This document shows, piece after piece, positions 17,700-26,638 of a stretch of DNA of 64,000 nt. How positions within the stretch are numbered: the stretch's first letter is position 1; every line of letters begins with the position of its first letter. A program made the translations under genes and the position numbers. The notes below the pieces were generated by a model. It was given only the letters and a program-made list of their open reading frames with translations. It searched no databases and was not told the origin of the DNA. This DNA is from DATACQ01 sp036555515 (GTDB lineage: Bacteria > Desulfobacterota > Binatia > UBA9968), in the NCBI GenBank assembly GCA_036555515.1, contig DATBLC010000362.1, positions 12,539 to 76,538 on the forward strand, read 5' to 3'.

Positions 17700-18044
17700 A
17701 TGAGCGAGCGAACGATCAAAGGCTATCACGCCCATATCTACTACGATCCGGAAAGCACCCGAGATGCGGCGGCGCGGGTACGCGCCGGACTGGCCGCATT
17801 CAACGTGCAACTCGGCAGTTGGCACGACGAACCGGTGGGTCCGCATCTCAACGCCATGTACCAGGCGGTCTTCGCGTCGGAGGAGTTCGGCAAGGTCGTA
17901 CCCTGGCTGATGCTCAACCGCGAAGGGCTATCCGTGCTCGTGCATCCGTCCACCGGTGACGGCTACGGCGATCATATCGTGCGCTCATTGTGGTTGGGCG
18001 AGAGGCTCAGACTGAACGAGAACGCGCTCCGGCGCAGCGCCTGA
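17700..18044 (+). CDS. DOPA 4,5-dioxygenase family protein
   Basis: 114 residues, the usual length. Family signatures: GYHAHIYYDPESTRDAA near the start, GSWHDEPVGPHLNAMYQ in the middle, and VPWLMLNREGLSVLVHPST with a following GYGDH. The histidines in HAH, GPH, VHP and GDH are the likely metal or catalytic residues. Members cleave catechol-type rings or are of unknown activity in bacteria. ATG 17700 is the first codon of the conserved part. Its neighbour nine bases downstream is a DUF2007/zinc-ribbon protein, probably in the same transcript. Confidence 0.85.
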   Translation: MSERTIKGYHAHIYYDPESTRDAAARVRAGLAAFNVQLGSWHDEPVGPHLNAMYQAVFASEEFGKVVPWLMLNREGLSVLVHPSTGDGYGDHIVRSLWLGERLRLNENALRRSA

Positions 18045-18052
18045 CGCGAAAC

Positions 18053-18421
18053 ATGAAAAAGTTATACTGCGCCAAAGATCCACTCATGATCGCCCATCTA
18101 CGCAACGTCGTGGGGTTACATGGTATTGACTGCGTGACCCGTAAGCTCGACCTGGCTACGGCAGCGGGCGAGCTGCCGCCCGTCGAATGCTGGCCGGAAC
18201 TGTGGATTATCGACGATGAACGGTTCGCCGAAGCGGAAGCGATTCTAAAAAAAACGCTAGGACCGTTGGAGCCGGTAAAAAAGCCGTGGATCTGTTCCAG
18301 CTGCGGTGAGGAGATCGAAGGACAGTTTTCGGAATGTTGGCAATGCGGTCGAGAACGCACTGATCCGTTCATGCGCGCGAATCAAACGGCAACAATTTCC
18401 GGCGTCGGCCGCCAAAGATGA
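18053..18421 (+). CDS. DUF2007 domain and C-terminal zinc-ribbon protein
   Basis: 122 residues. The N-terminal part (KKLYCAKDPLMIAHLRNVVG, then WPELWIIDDERFAEAEAIL) matches DUF2007, a small alpha/beta domain thought to take part in signalling or protein binding. The C-terminus has a CxxC pair ICSSCG and a second pair CWQCG, forming a zinc ribbon, with a short disordered tail. ATG 18053 follows the previous stop by eight bases. The function of such proteins is unknown. Confidence 0.8.
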   Translation: MKKLYCAKDPLMIAHLRNVVGLHGIDCVTRKLDLATAAGELPPVECWPELWIIDDERFAEAEAILKKTLGPLEPVKKPWICSSCGEEIEGQFSECWQCGRERTDPFMRANQTATISGVGRQR

Positions 18422-18659
18422 GATAGTGCGGCTTGGCTGTCGAGCATTGCCGAACTGCAAACGCGAGCGACGGTCCTACTGGTTCAAGGCCCAATTTTCA
18501 ACGTATTTCGATCGTTTGCGAACCGCATAAGTACAATCCCTAACTTTGAACGTCGAATTTCGAACCGATGCAGTGTGCTCGCCGCATCACTTATCCCTTA
18601 GTTGTCAGATAACTACTTACTATTGAACCCCCCCGTAGATTGCACTGAAGGAGAGCTTC

Positions 18660-19625
18660 ATGGACTACCGCCAACTGGGCAACTCCGGTGTCCGAGTGTC
18701 CGTCATCGGCCTCGGCGCGAATCGTTTCGGATCACCGGAGGTGCCGCAGGCAGAGGTCGACAAAATCGTCGGCGCGGCCCTCGACGCCGGCATTAATTTC
18801 ATCGACACCGCCAATGTTTACAATAACGGACGGTCGGAGGAAACTTTGGGCAACGCGCTCAAAGGCAGGCTGGACAAAGTGGTCATGGCGACCAAATTTT
18901 CTTTCCCACGCAAGACCAGCGCCAACTCCTGGGGCGCGTCGCGCTATCATATGATCCAGGCGGTGGACCAGAGTATACGCCGGCTGCAAACCGATCACGT
19001 CGATTTATATTATTGCCACCGTTGGGATGATACCACCCCAATTGAGGAAACTCTGCGCGCGCTGGACGATCTGATTCGCATGGGGAAGGTCCGTTATATC
19101 GGCGCATCGCTCTATGCCGCATGGCAGCTCGCGCACGCGAATACCCTTGCGGAACTGAAAGGCTGGACGGCATTCGTGGCGCTCCAATCAGAATACAATC
19201 TGTTGAAACGTGGCGTCGAGCGCGAGGTGTTGCCTTATTGCCGCGCTCACAAGGTCGGCTTTGTGCCGTACTATCCATTAGCCGGCGGATTCCTCACCGG
19301 CAAATACGAAGCCGGAAAGCCGCCGCCGAAAGGATCGCGCGGCGAATCACTGCGCATCGTCCAGGATTTGATGGTGGATGCCAACTACCGGAAAGTCGTT
19401 CAATTGTCAGTCTGGGCGAAGGATCATGGCCGTGGCGTGAATGAGCTAGCCCAGGCGTGGTTGTTGGCACAGCCCCAGGTATGCTCGGTGATCACCGGCG
19501 CCAAGTCGAGTGATCAATTGGCGAGCAACGCCAAGGCCGCCGGTTGGAACCTGACGGGGGACCAACTTAAGGAGATCGACCTGATACTGAAATACCATCA
19601 GAATGACTACGAGAACGGAATTTAA
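18660..19625 (+). CDS. Aldo/keto reductase
   Basis: 321 residues, full length. The (alpha/beta)8 aldo/keto reductase tetrad can be seen: Asp and Tyr in FIDTANVYNNGRSEE, Lys in VVMATKFSF and His in LYYCHRWDD. The C-terminal NADPH-binding segment VITGAKSSDQLASN is present. It would reduce aldehydes or ketones with NADPH. Start at ATG 18660 with GGAG seven bases upstream. The 238 bp before it hold no gene and no clear promoter. Substrate cannot be assigned. Confidence 0.92.
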   Translation: MDYRQLGNSGVRVSVIGLGANRFGSPEVPQAEVDKIVGAALDAGINFIDTANVYNNGRSEETLGNALKGRLDKVVMATKFSFPRKTSANSWGASRYHMIQAVDQSIRRLQTDHVDLYYCHRWDDTTPIEETLRALDDLIRMGKVRYIGASLYAAWQLAHANTLAELKGWTAFVALQSEYNLLKRGVEREVLPYCRAHKVGFVPYYPLAGGFLTGKYEAGKPPPKGSRGESLRIVQDLMVDANYRKVVQLSVWAKDHGRGVNELAQAWLLAQPQVCSVITGAKSSDQLASNAKAAGWNLTGDQLKEIDLILKYHQNDYENGI

Positions 19626-19862
19626 CCGCGAAGATTACTCGGAAGATCACGTGCCGTCGGTTCAAATCATTTAACCCGTCGAATGCCGCGATGTGAACGG
19701 TTTTGAACTTTTTGGACGAACCTGCTCCTGTCGCAGGACGAGCGGCAGCTGCCTGACGGTCGCAGGTTTCGTACGCCTAAATTAAATTCGCCTTTCAAGA
19801 TAGCTTGACGTACAATACGCCGCGTCGTGGAGCGATGGGCGCTGTGCGACCAGGAGCAAAGC

Positions 19863-20861
19863 ATGACGCTTGACGGTTACCCAAGACCTGGGAAATTAAT
19901 AGCAACGATTTTTGTCGCGGCCGCCGCGATGTATTCTCTTGCCACGGCACTGAACGCTCAATCGCCAGCGGCCACGGTGGGGGTCCTGACGCCGGGGCTA
20001 ACCTATGAGCCGGCATTCACTGGGCTGCGCGACGGGCTCGAGAAGCTCGGCTATCGGGAAAAACGGGAAATCAGATTTATTGTGGAAGATACCAAGGGCG
20101 GCATCGACAAACTTTCCGAATGTGCGTCGAGATTAGTCTCCGCAAGGCCCGACGCCTTGTTCACAGTAGCCACGGCTCCCGCGGTCGCCGCCAAGCAGGC
20201 AACGAAAACTATTCCCATTGTATTTGCGATTGTTGGCGATCCGGTTCAAACCGGCCTAGTCGCAGGATTTGGCTCGTCCAAAAACAATGTCACGGGGGTT
20301 GTTACCTTCGGCGCCCAGCTAATGGCCAAACGGCTCGAAGTGTTGAAGCAGATTGCGCCGCAAACGAAGAAAGTGTTGGCGATCGTTCCCACACAGGAAC
20401 CTATCGGCATGGTTTCGTTAAAGTTCCTGGAGGAGGGCGCGAAAAAGTTGGGGCTGAAAATCGTGCGGAGAGATGTCGCGCACAAGAAGGAGTTTGAGCA
20501 GCTCTTGCGAGAAAATTGGGCCGGCACCGCGGATGCCGTATTCAGCGTTCCCTCGGTGCTCGTGGCCAGCATGATGGCGGCGATTGTACAAAAGACCAAG
20601 AAGGAACGCCTGCCGCTGATCGCACTGGATGCTACGCACACGCAAATGGGCGCGCTGGCATCTTATTCCGGTGATTTTCGCGACTTTGGAATCCAGGGGG
20701 CGAAACTCCTGGCAAAGATTCTGCGCGGCGCCAAGCCTGCGGACATACCTATCGAAACGCCGGATCGCCTGCTTCTGGCCATCAATATAACTACAGCCAA
20801 AGACATCGGCATCAATATACCCCGCAAGGTTTTGAGCCGTGCGGACCGGCTGGTCGAATGA
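19863..20861 (+). CDS. ABC transporter substrate-binding protein (ABC_sub_bind type)
   Basis: 332 residues. The signal peptide LIATIFVAAAAMYSLATAL ends near ALNAQ. The fold is that of the ABC_sub_bind group (periplasmic-binding-protein-like, LacI/Leu-binding type): VGVLTPGLTYEPAFTGLRDG, IPIVFAIVGDPVQTGLV, and the C-terminal TTAKDIGINIPRKVLSRAD. ATG 19863 is chosen over 19827 because AGGAG lies seven bases before it and the signal peptide then begins normally. Only three bases separate it from a large histidine kinase, so the pair is probably co-translated and the binding protein may present a ligand to the kinase. Confidence 0.85.
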   Translation: MTLDGYPRPGKLIATIFVAAAAMYSLATALNAQSPAATVGVLTPGLTYEPAFTGLRDGLEKLGYREKREIRFIVEDTKGGIDKLSECASRLVSARPDALFTVATAPAVAAKQATKTIPIVFAIVGDPVQTGLVAGFGSSKNNVTGVVTFGAQLMAKRLEVLKQIAPQTKKVLAIVPTQEPIGMVSLKFLEEGAKKLGLKIVRRDVAHKKEFEQLLRENWAGTADAVFSVPSVLVASMMAAIVQKTKKERLPLIALDATHTQMGALASYSGDFRDFGIQGAKLLAKILRGAKPADIPIETPDRLLLAINITTAKDIGINIPRKVLSRADRLVE

Positions 20862-20864
20862 GCG

Positions 20865-23210
20865 ATGATTCTGGCTCGACTCATCAGAGTGCCTGCGCAA
20901 GTCTGCTCCGGTATCGCTTCGATCCGCTTTCGCCTGTTTTTGCTTCTTGCTGGGCTGAGTTTAGGAATCATTCTGGCGGCCAATTTGGTTTGGCTTCCTA
21001 GCTCGATCCGAGAAATCCGGGAAAACCAAGAGGAGCTGCGCCATGTGTCGGTGCGCTCGGCTCACTTCCGGATCGACCAGTTCCTCCAAAGACTGGAGCG
21101 CGCGCTCGACCAGGCCGGCTTGCAGGCGCAGGTCGCGCTGATGGCGCGCGACCGGGAAACTATTCGCGATATCGCCCAATTGTTAATTCGACAACAACCT
21201 GCTTTTGAAGAGATCGGCGTACTGGATGGCGCCGGCCGGCAAATTTTGCGCGAGTCGCGCCGCCTTATGGTTAGCGATGCCGCTTCTCGCGATTCGCCTT
21301 TTGCGGCCTCCGCGAGAAGTCAACTGGCGCGGGTTTCGTGGGGGGACGTGGTTCTTTCGGAAACCTCCGAGCCTTGGGTGACGTTGTCGATACAACGTTC
21401 GCTGGGGGATCGTGCCAGTTCATTCAGCGTTTATGGAGTCGTAAATCTCAAACGTCTCAATCAGCAGGCCGAGGCGTTCAGGATTGGCAACGAAGGGAAA
21501 TTGAACGTCGTGGACCGCTCCGGCTGGTTGATCGCCGCCACCGATGCCAGCTTGGTATCGAAACGATTATCATTGATCGATAGGCCGCTGATTAAAAAGT
21601 TACTGACCTCCGGCGCCGTCGCCCCCAACGAGCTTGTCAGCGGCGGCTACGTCGACGAACGCGGCGTAGAAGTGGCGGCCGCTGGCCTCAGGCTGGCGTT
21701 CACCGGATGGGGCGTGATCGTTGAGCAACCTCAGTCGCTGCTCTACGCTCCGATCCGGCAAAAAATCTGGTATGGCGCCGTGCTCTCTTCCGTGGCTCTT
21801 ATGCTCTGCCTGCTGTCGGCGCATATCATAAGCCGGCGCTTTACCCGACCGATCACTCACCTCCAGGAGGGTGCGGATCGAATAGCCGCCGGCCAGCTAG
21901 ATTATCGGGTCGCAGTGGAGACCGGCGATGAGATCGGCCGCCTAGCGGCGCAATTCAACCGTATGGCAAATGAGTTGCAGACATCGTACCGGGAAATGGA
22001 ACGGAAAGTTGCCGAGCGCTCGCGCGAGATAACCTCGCTCTACACTGCGTTGGCGCCGTTGGCGCCGATTGACTCGATCCAGCAATTGTTCCAGGGGGTG
22101 ATTGAAAGAATCGCGTCGGTGACCGGTGCCGATAGCGCGTTGATCCGCATCCTTGACCCGGAGACCAACTCTTTTGTTGTCATCGCGCAGCGCACCGGGT
22201 TCTCTCCGGAATATGTGACACGCGCCCAGGGTTTCCGGCCGGAATCCGCGATTGCCCAGGTATTTTCGCGCGGGGAACCAATCATAGTCGAAGACATTCG
22301 CGCCGATGGGCGCATCAAGATGAAGGAGCAGATGCGATTGGGCTTTAACTCCTGCGCATTCCTGCCGCTGGTGGCAAGAGGGGAAGTGCGTGGAGTGATT
22401 CACCTTGCGAGCAAAAGCTTCGGCTTTTTTAAGGAGGACCAAAGGGAATACCTGATGGCCATCGCCCGGTTGATGGGAATCGTTGTGGAAAACAGTGAAC
22501 TACTGCAATCTTCGGTGCGCAGCGCTGAAGAACTGCGCCGCTCGAATCAGGAGCTAGAGAAATTCGCTTACGTCGCCTCGCACGATTTGCAAGAGCCGCT
22601 GCGCATGGTAGCGGGTTATACCCAGCTCCTGGCAAAACGCTATCGGGGAAAGCTCGACAGGGATGCCGACGATTTCATTACCTTTGCGGTGGACGGCGCC
22701 AAGCGGATGCAGGTGTTGATCGAAGACCTGCTGACTTATTCGCGGGTGGCGACGACCGGCAGTCCATTCGCGGCGGTGGATTGCAACGTCACGCTGGCGG
22801 TTGTGCTGAGCAGTCTGAAGCCTGCCATCGATGAGGCCGGTGCAACCGTGACGTGGGACGCGCTAGCGACAGTGCCGGGAGACGAAACCCAGCTCAGGCA
22901 GTTGCTGCAAAATCTCATCGGCAACGGCATCAAGTATCGCGACAGCAGGCCGCCGCGCGTGCACGTGGGCTGCACGAGGGACGGGGATATGTGGCGATTT
23001 TCGGTGACGGACAATGGGATCGGCATCGATGCCCAGTATGCCGAAATGATTTTCGTGATCTTTCGGCGTTTGCACACGCACAGAGAATTTTCGGGTACCG
23101 GCATTGGGCTGGCGATCTGCAAGAAAATTGTCGAGCGCCATGGCGGCAGGATTTGGGTGGAATCGGTCCCAGGTAACGGATCAACGTTTTATTTCACGCT
23201 ACCGGCTTAA
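20865..23210 (+). CDS. Membrane sensor histidine kinase (Cache-like, HAMP, GAF, HisKA, HATPase)
   Basis: 781 residues. First membrane helix near 21-45, an extracytoplasmic region of about 255 residues of Cache type, second helix near 300-322, then HAMP and a short coiled coil. A GAF domain lies near 394-555, the phosphoacceptor His573 in VASHDLQEPLR, and an ATPase domain with LLQNLIGNGIKYR, DNGIGID and FSGTGIGLAICKKIVERHGG. The HisKA sequence is of the phytochrome-like (Cph1) subgroup. No response regulator is nearby. Immediate linkage to a periplasmic binding protein suggests that protein supplies the input signal. Confidence 0.92.
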   Translation: MILARLIRVPAQVCSGIASIRFRLFLLLAGLSLGIILAANLVWLPSSIREIRENQEELRHVSVRSAHFRIDQFLQRLERALDQAGLQAQVALMARDRETIRDIAQLLIRQQPAFEEIGVLDGAGRQILRESRRLMVSDAASRDSPFAASARSQLARVSWGDVVLSETSEPWVTLSIQRSLGDRASSFSVYGVVNLKRLNQQAEAFRIGNEGKLNVVDRSGWLIAATDASLVSKRLSLIDRPLIKKLLTSGAVAPNELVSGGYVDERGVEVAAAGLRLAFTGWGVIVEQPQSLLYAPIRQKIWYGAVLSSVALMLCLLSAHIISRRFTRPITHLQEGADRIAAGQLDYRVAVETGDEIGRLAAQFNRMANELQTSYREMERKVAERSREITSLYTALAPLAPIDSIQQLFQGVIERIASVTGADSALIRILDPETNSFVVIAQRTGFSPEYVTRAQGFRPESAIAQVFSRGEPIIVEDIRADGRIKMKEQMRLGFNSCAFLPLVARGEVRGVIHLASKSFGFFKEDQREYLMAIARLMGIVVENSELLQSSVRSAEELRRSNQELEKFAYVASHDLQEPLRMVAGYTQLLAKRYRGKLDRDADDFITFAVDGAKRMQVLIEDLLTYSRVATTGSPFAAVDCNVTLAVVLSSLKPAIDEAGATVTWDALATVPGDETQLRQLLQNLIGNGIKYRDSRPPRVHVGCTRDGDMWRFSVTDNGIGIDAQYAEMIFVIFRRLHTHREFSGTGIGLAICKKIVERHGGRIWVESVPGNGSTFYFTLPA

Positions 23211-23226
23211 AACAGATCAAGTCCGC

Positions 23227-23335
23227 GTTCCAGTCGTCCAAAACGTTCCAGCCGTGAAACCAGCTCAATCCAGTCAAGTTGTTCCTGTTTTACGGAATCA
23301 ATTTGAACAATTGAACTACTGGAACGATTGGAACT
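23227..23335 (+). repeat. Phased 9-bp degenerate array with inverted second half
   Basis: Nonamers run in register: GTTCCAGTC, GTCCAAAAC, GTTCCAGCC, GTGAAACCA, GCTCAATCC, AGTCAAGTT. The second half (TTTGAACAA, TTGAACTAC, TGGAACGAT, TGGAAC) is the approximate complement, also in nonamer phase. It lies between the converging kinase and SprT-like genes. Confidence 0.7.
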
Positions 23336-23362
23336 CCGCTCGTTTTGTAGAAACGGGCAAAG

Positions 23363-23992
23363 TTATTCGAAAAATGGCAGCAGCAACTGTGCCGGGACCT
23401 TTCTTTCGCGCGGTGAGGTTCGCGCCAAGGCGGCGATCTCGGATTCAAGCCAGCGGATATAGCGCCGAAAAACCTTGCGCTTATCGATGGCGGCGACGCA
23501 AAGCCGCCGCACTGCTACGGCATAGCTGGGCCAAAGCTCGCGCATCATCCGGGGCATTCTGATATACGTGGGCGCATCGTCGCAAAACAGCTCATGGCGC
23601 GCCAGAGTCCAGATGTCGCACTGCGTCTCGCCGCAGGGAATACGTGCGTACGCCGCCGTCTGGTTGCCTAGTGACAACCCCTGAACGAGGTGGGTGAGCT
23701 CGTGGCCGATGGTTTGATAGGTGAGGTTGCGAACTTTCAAACGAATCACCAACGAGGGATCGCTGTCGCGCTTGCGGCTCATGACCGCACTGCCCAGATG
23801 GACCCGGCTGAATCCTACCGTGATAGTTTTACCTTGTAACTCGGGAAAATAGCTCAGTGAACGCCCGATCATCCCTTCGGCCCGGCGGGTCAACCGCTTT
23901 TGCATGAGGGGCGTGAAACGGACCTGCGCGCCGCCCGGAACGGGCGGGATGTTGATCCGGCGCAAACTTGAACCAGGGCGCGACCGTGACAT
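23363..23992 (-). CDS. SprT-like putative zinc metallopeptidase
   Basis: 209 residues on the minus strand. The zinc-binding HExxH is at residues 97-101 (TIGHELTHLVQG). A conserved-looking segment follows (PCGETQCDIWTLARHELF, then DDAPTYIRMP), where the acidic residues of GETQCD may give the third ligand. The C-terminus is basic. There is no signal peptide, so it acts in the cytoplasm. It is divergent from era with only 26 bp between the start codons. Whether it cuts proteins, as SprT-like enzymes do, is inference. Confidence 0.75.
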   Translation of the reverse strand: MSRSRPGSSLRRINIPPVPGGAQVRFTPLMQKRLTRRAEGMIGRSLSYFPELQGKTITVGFSRVHLGSAVMSRKRDSDPSLVIRLKVRNLTYQTIGHELTHLVQGLSLGNQTAAYARIPCGETQCDIWTLARHELFCDDAPTYIRMPRMMRELWPSYAVAVRRLCVAAIDKRKVFRRYIRWLESEIAALARTSPRERKVPAQLLLPFFE

Positions 23993-24018
23993 AATAAACC
24001 CGCCACAGATTGTAAGTT

Positions 24019-24942
24019 ATGACCAATCAAAAAGGAAACATTAAAAGCCCGGACGAAATTCCTTTTCGCTCCGGGTATATCGCCATCGTCGGACGGTCCA
24101 ACGTTGGTAAGTCGACTTTGTTAAACAGCTTGCTGGGCGAGAAGGTCGCGATCGTGTCGCCCCGGCCGCAAACGACGCGCAATCGGATTACCGGCATCAA
24201 AACCACTGCCAAGGCGCAGATAATCTTCCTCGATACGCCGGGCATCCATCAGGCCCAATCTTTGATGAACCGCCGCATGGTTGACGTCGCCTTACAAACC
24301 CTTCACGAAGTGGACGGCGTGCTTTGGCTCCTGGACGCCCATGAGCGTATCGGCGCGCAGGATGAGCGCATCGCCGAGCTACTGCGTGGCGTACAGACAC
24401 CGGTCTTTATCGTGCTCAATAAGATCGATCTGGTGGCTAAAGCCAAGCTGCTGCCGCTGATGCAGCGTTGCGCCGAGCTCTTGCCGGACAAAGAAATCCT
24501 GCCGGTGAGCGCCCTTAAGGGCGATAACCTGGCGCTGCTTCTGGAGCTGATCGAAAGAAACCTACCCGAAGGGCCGCGCTATTTCCCCGCCGATGAGGTG
24601 ACCGACCAAAGCGAGCGTTTTCTGGCCGCCGAGGTCGTCCGCGAAAAGGTTTTTCTCTTGACGCGCGAGGAGATTCCCTATGGCGTCGCCGTGACCATCG
24701 ATGAATTTACCGAAAAGGAGGAGAAGAACTTAATCGTCATCAAGGCGACGATTCATACGGAGCGCGACTCCCACAAGCCGATTCTCATCGGCAAACAGGG
24801 CTCCATGCTCAAGGAAATCGGTATGCGGACGCGTGCCGAGCTGGAAGCTTTGCTGGGATGCAAAATCTTTTTGGAACTTTTTATCCGCGTCGACAAAGGT
24901 TGGACCCAGCGGCCCCACACGTTGAGGGAGATGGGGCTGTGA
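24019..24942 (+). CDS. era: GTPase Era
   Basis: 307 residues, full length. Era binds the 3' end of 16S rRNA and assists 30S assembly. G1 is GRSNVGKST (Ser in place of the common Pro), G3 DTPGIHQ, G4 NKIDLV, and the Era signature RPQTTRNRI is present. The KH domain lies at the C-terminus (KPILIGKQGSMLKEIGMR). It is one base from der, a paralogous GTPase, so era-der form an operon. The start region is shared with the divergent SprT-like gene. Confidence 0.96.
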   Translation: MTNQKGNIKSPDEIPFRSGYIAIVGRSNVGKSTLLNSLLGEKVAIVSPRPQTTRNRITGIKTTAKAQIIFLDTPGIHQAQSLMNRRMVDVALQTLHEVDGVLWLLDAHERIGAQDERIAELLRGVQTPVFIVLNKIDLVAKAKLLPLMQRCAELLPDKEILPVSALKGDNLALLLELIERNLPEGPRYFPADEVTDQSERFLAAEVVREKVFLLTREEIPYGVAVTIDEFTEKEEKNLIVIKATIHTERDSHKPILIGKQGSMLKEIGMRTRAELEALLGCKIFLELFIRVDKGWTQRPHTLREMGL

Positions 24943-24943
24943 T

Positions 24944-26359
24944 ATGAGCCGTCCGGCCCCAAAAACGATCCCCAACGCGCGCGGCTTGCCGGTTGTGGCC
25001 ATCATCGGGCGGCCCAATGTGGGCAAATCGACGCTGTTCAACCGTCTCGCCGGCGCGCGCAAGGCAATCGTCGATGATTTACCGGGCGTGACCCGCGACC
25101 GCAATTATGCCCAGGCGGAGTGGGCGGGGCGGAGGTATTTGGTCGTCGATACCGGCGGCATCGGATCGGCAGCCGACGGGAAACTCGAAGAAAGCGTTCA
25201 AGCGCAGAGCCGGCGGGCGCTGGCCGAAGCCGATGTCGTCATTTTTCTACTGGACGGCAAGGCGGGCTTGAATCCGTTGGACCGCGAGTTGGTGAATTCG
25301 CTGCGCAAGGCGATCAAGCCGGTTTTTTTCGCTGTAAACAAACTTGATTCGCAGCGACGTGCCGAGAACCTTTTCGAGTTTTATGCCCTGGGATTGGAGT
25401 CACTTTATTCGATTTCGGCCGAACATGGCCTTGGCATCACGGAACTATTGGAGGATGTGGCGCGGCAGTTTCCGCAAGGCGAACACAGCGCCCGAATCAT
25501 CGCCAACGGGACAAACCAGGCTGAAGAAGCAACGGCAGAATCACACGAACCGCTGCGCGTCGCCGTGGTGGGCCGCCCCAACGTCGGCAAGTCGACGTTG
25601 ATTAACCGCCTCCTTGGCTTTGAGCGCTCGGTGGTGGATGCCAGCCCGGGCACAACGCGGGACGCCGTCGACACGCCGTTTAATCTGCAGGGCGAGCCTT
25701 GCATATTGGTCGACACCGCCGGCATCCGGCGCAAGGCGCGCATCGACGAACGCGTCGAGCGCTTCAGTGTCAACCGTTCGTTGCGCGCCGTGGACAGCGG
25801 CGATCTCGTCATCCACGTGATCGACGGCGTGGAAGGGGTTACTGACCAGGACGCTCAGATTCTCAGTTATGCCTGCCAGCGCGGCAAGGCGGTGTTATTG
25901 GCGGTTAATAAGTGGGACATGGTCGGCAAGAGCGGCGCTGAGGCCGAGGCCTATCGCGACGAGGTGTACTATCGGCTGAGTTTTTTGGATTATGCGCCGG
26001 TCTGTTTTATTTCCGCGAGCAGCGGCTATGGCGTGCGCAAAATGCAGGAGACCGCGGCGGTAGTGCTGCAGGCGTACCGGCGCAGGATCGCGACGTCGCA
26101 TGTCAACCAGGCCTTACAACGAATCGTCAGGGCGCATAGCGCGCCGCTCTGGCAAGGCCGCGCCGTGAAATTTTATTACGGTACTCAGACTGGTTCGCGG
26201 CCGCCGGCGTTTGCTTTATTCGTCAATATTCCGCGCGGCGTGCCGGAAAGCTACCGGCGCTACTTGACGCACCAGTTGCGCGAGCAACTGGGTTTGGACT
26301 ACGTCCCCGTCAAGCTGATTCTGCGCGCGCGCCGCGAGGAGAGAAAAGAGAGGCGGTGA
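24944..26359 (+). CDS. der: Ribosome biogenesis GTPase Der (EngA)
   Basis: 471 residues with the diagnostic two tandem GTPase domains. The first has GRPNVGKST, DLPGVTRDR and DTGGIG; the second starts near residue 209 with GRPNVGKST, SPGTTRDAVD and DTAGIRRKARID. A C-terminal KH-like domain follows (FYYGTQTGSRPPAFALFVN). Der is required for 50S subunit maturation. ATG 24944 is one base after the era stop. The tail is basic, as usual. Confidence 0.96.
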   Translation: MSRPAPKTIPNARGLPVVAIIGRPNVGKSTLFNRLAGARKAIVDDLPGVTRDRNYAQAEWAGRRYLVVDTGGIGSAADGKLEESVQAQSRRALAEADVVIFLLDGKAGLNPLDRELVNSLRKAIKPVFFAVNKLDSQRRAENLFEFYALGLESLYSISAEHGLGITELLEDVARQFPQGEHSARIIANGTNQAEEATAESHEPLRVAVVGRPNVGKSTLINRLLGFERSVVDASPGTTRDAVDTPFNLQGEPCILVDTAGIRRKARIDERVERFSVNRSLRAVDSGDLVIHVIDGVEGVTDQDAQILSYACQRGKAVLLAVNKWDMVGKSGAEAEAYRDEVYYRLSFLDYAPVCFISASSGYGVRKMQETAAVVLQAYRRRIATSHVNQALQRIVRAHSAPLWQGRAVKFYYGTQTGSRPPAFALFVNIPRGVPESYRRYLTHQLREQLGLDYVPVKLILRARREERKERR

Positions 26360-26638
26360 TGCGCGGCGATGCCGTTATCGCTGCCTCAGGCTCGGCGCAG
26401 AATGAAAGAAAGCGACTGTTCGAATTAGTAAAAAACTTGTAAAAACAAAAGGTTCGCGGAAAATAGCCGGTTAATCTCAGAGCTTTTCCCGCCCCTTGAT
26501 CTAGCCTTGGACGCAAATTTGTCTTATCATTGCGATCTTGCTTCCGCGCAGTCAGCTTTTTGAAATTGGCGTCAAGCAGTTGACGAGCCGTAAGTGCATA
26601 CGAATGGAGCGCCTGTTTCGCTCTTGGAGGAATTGTTT
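26360..26638. other. Non-coding stretch between der and dprA
   Basis: About 280 bp with no supported gene. It contains an A-rich segment near 26428-26448, which would act as a T-rich tail only on the minus strand. I see no convincing hairpin terminator or promoter. Confidence 0.4.

Noticed and set aside
19788..19816. Promoter before the substrate-binding protein gene at 19863
   Set aside because: TACAAT at 19811 is a good -10, but no acceptable -35 stands 16-18 bp upstream.
26594..26638. Longer N-terminus of DprA from GTG 26594
   Set aside because: No ribosome binding site before the GTG; TTG 26639 has GGAGG at ideal spacing. The longer form cannot be fully excluded.
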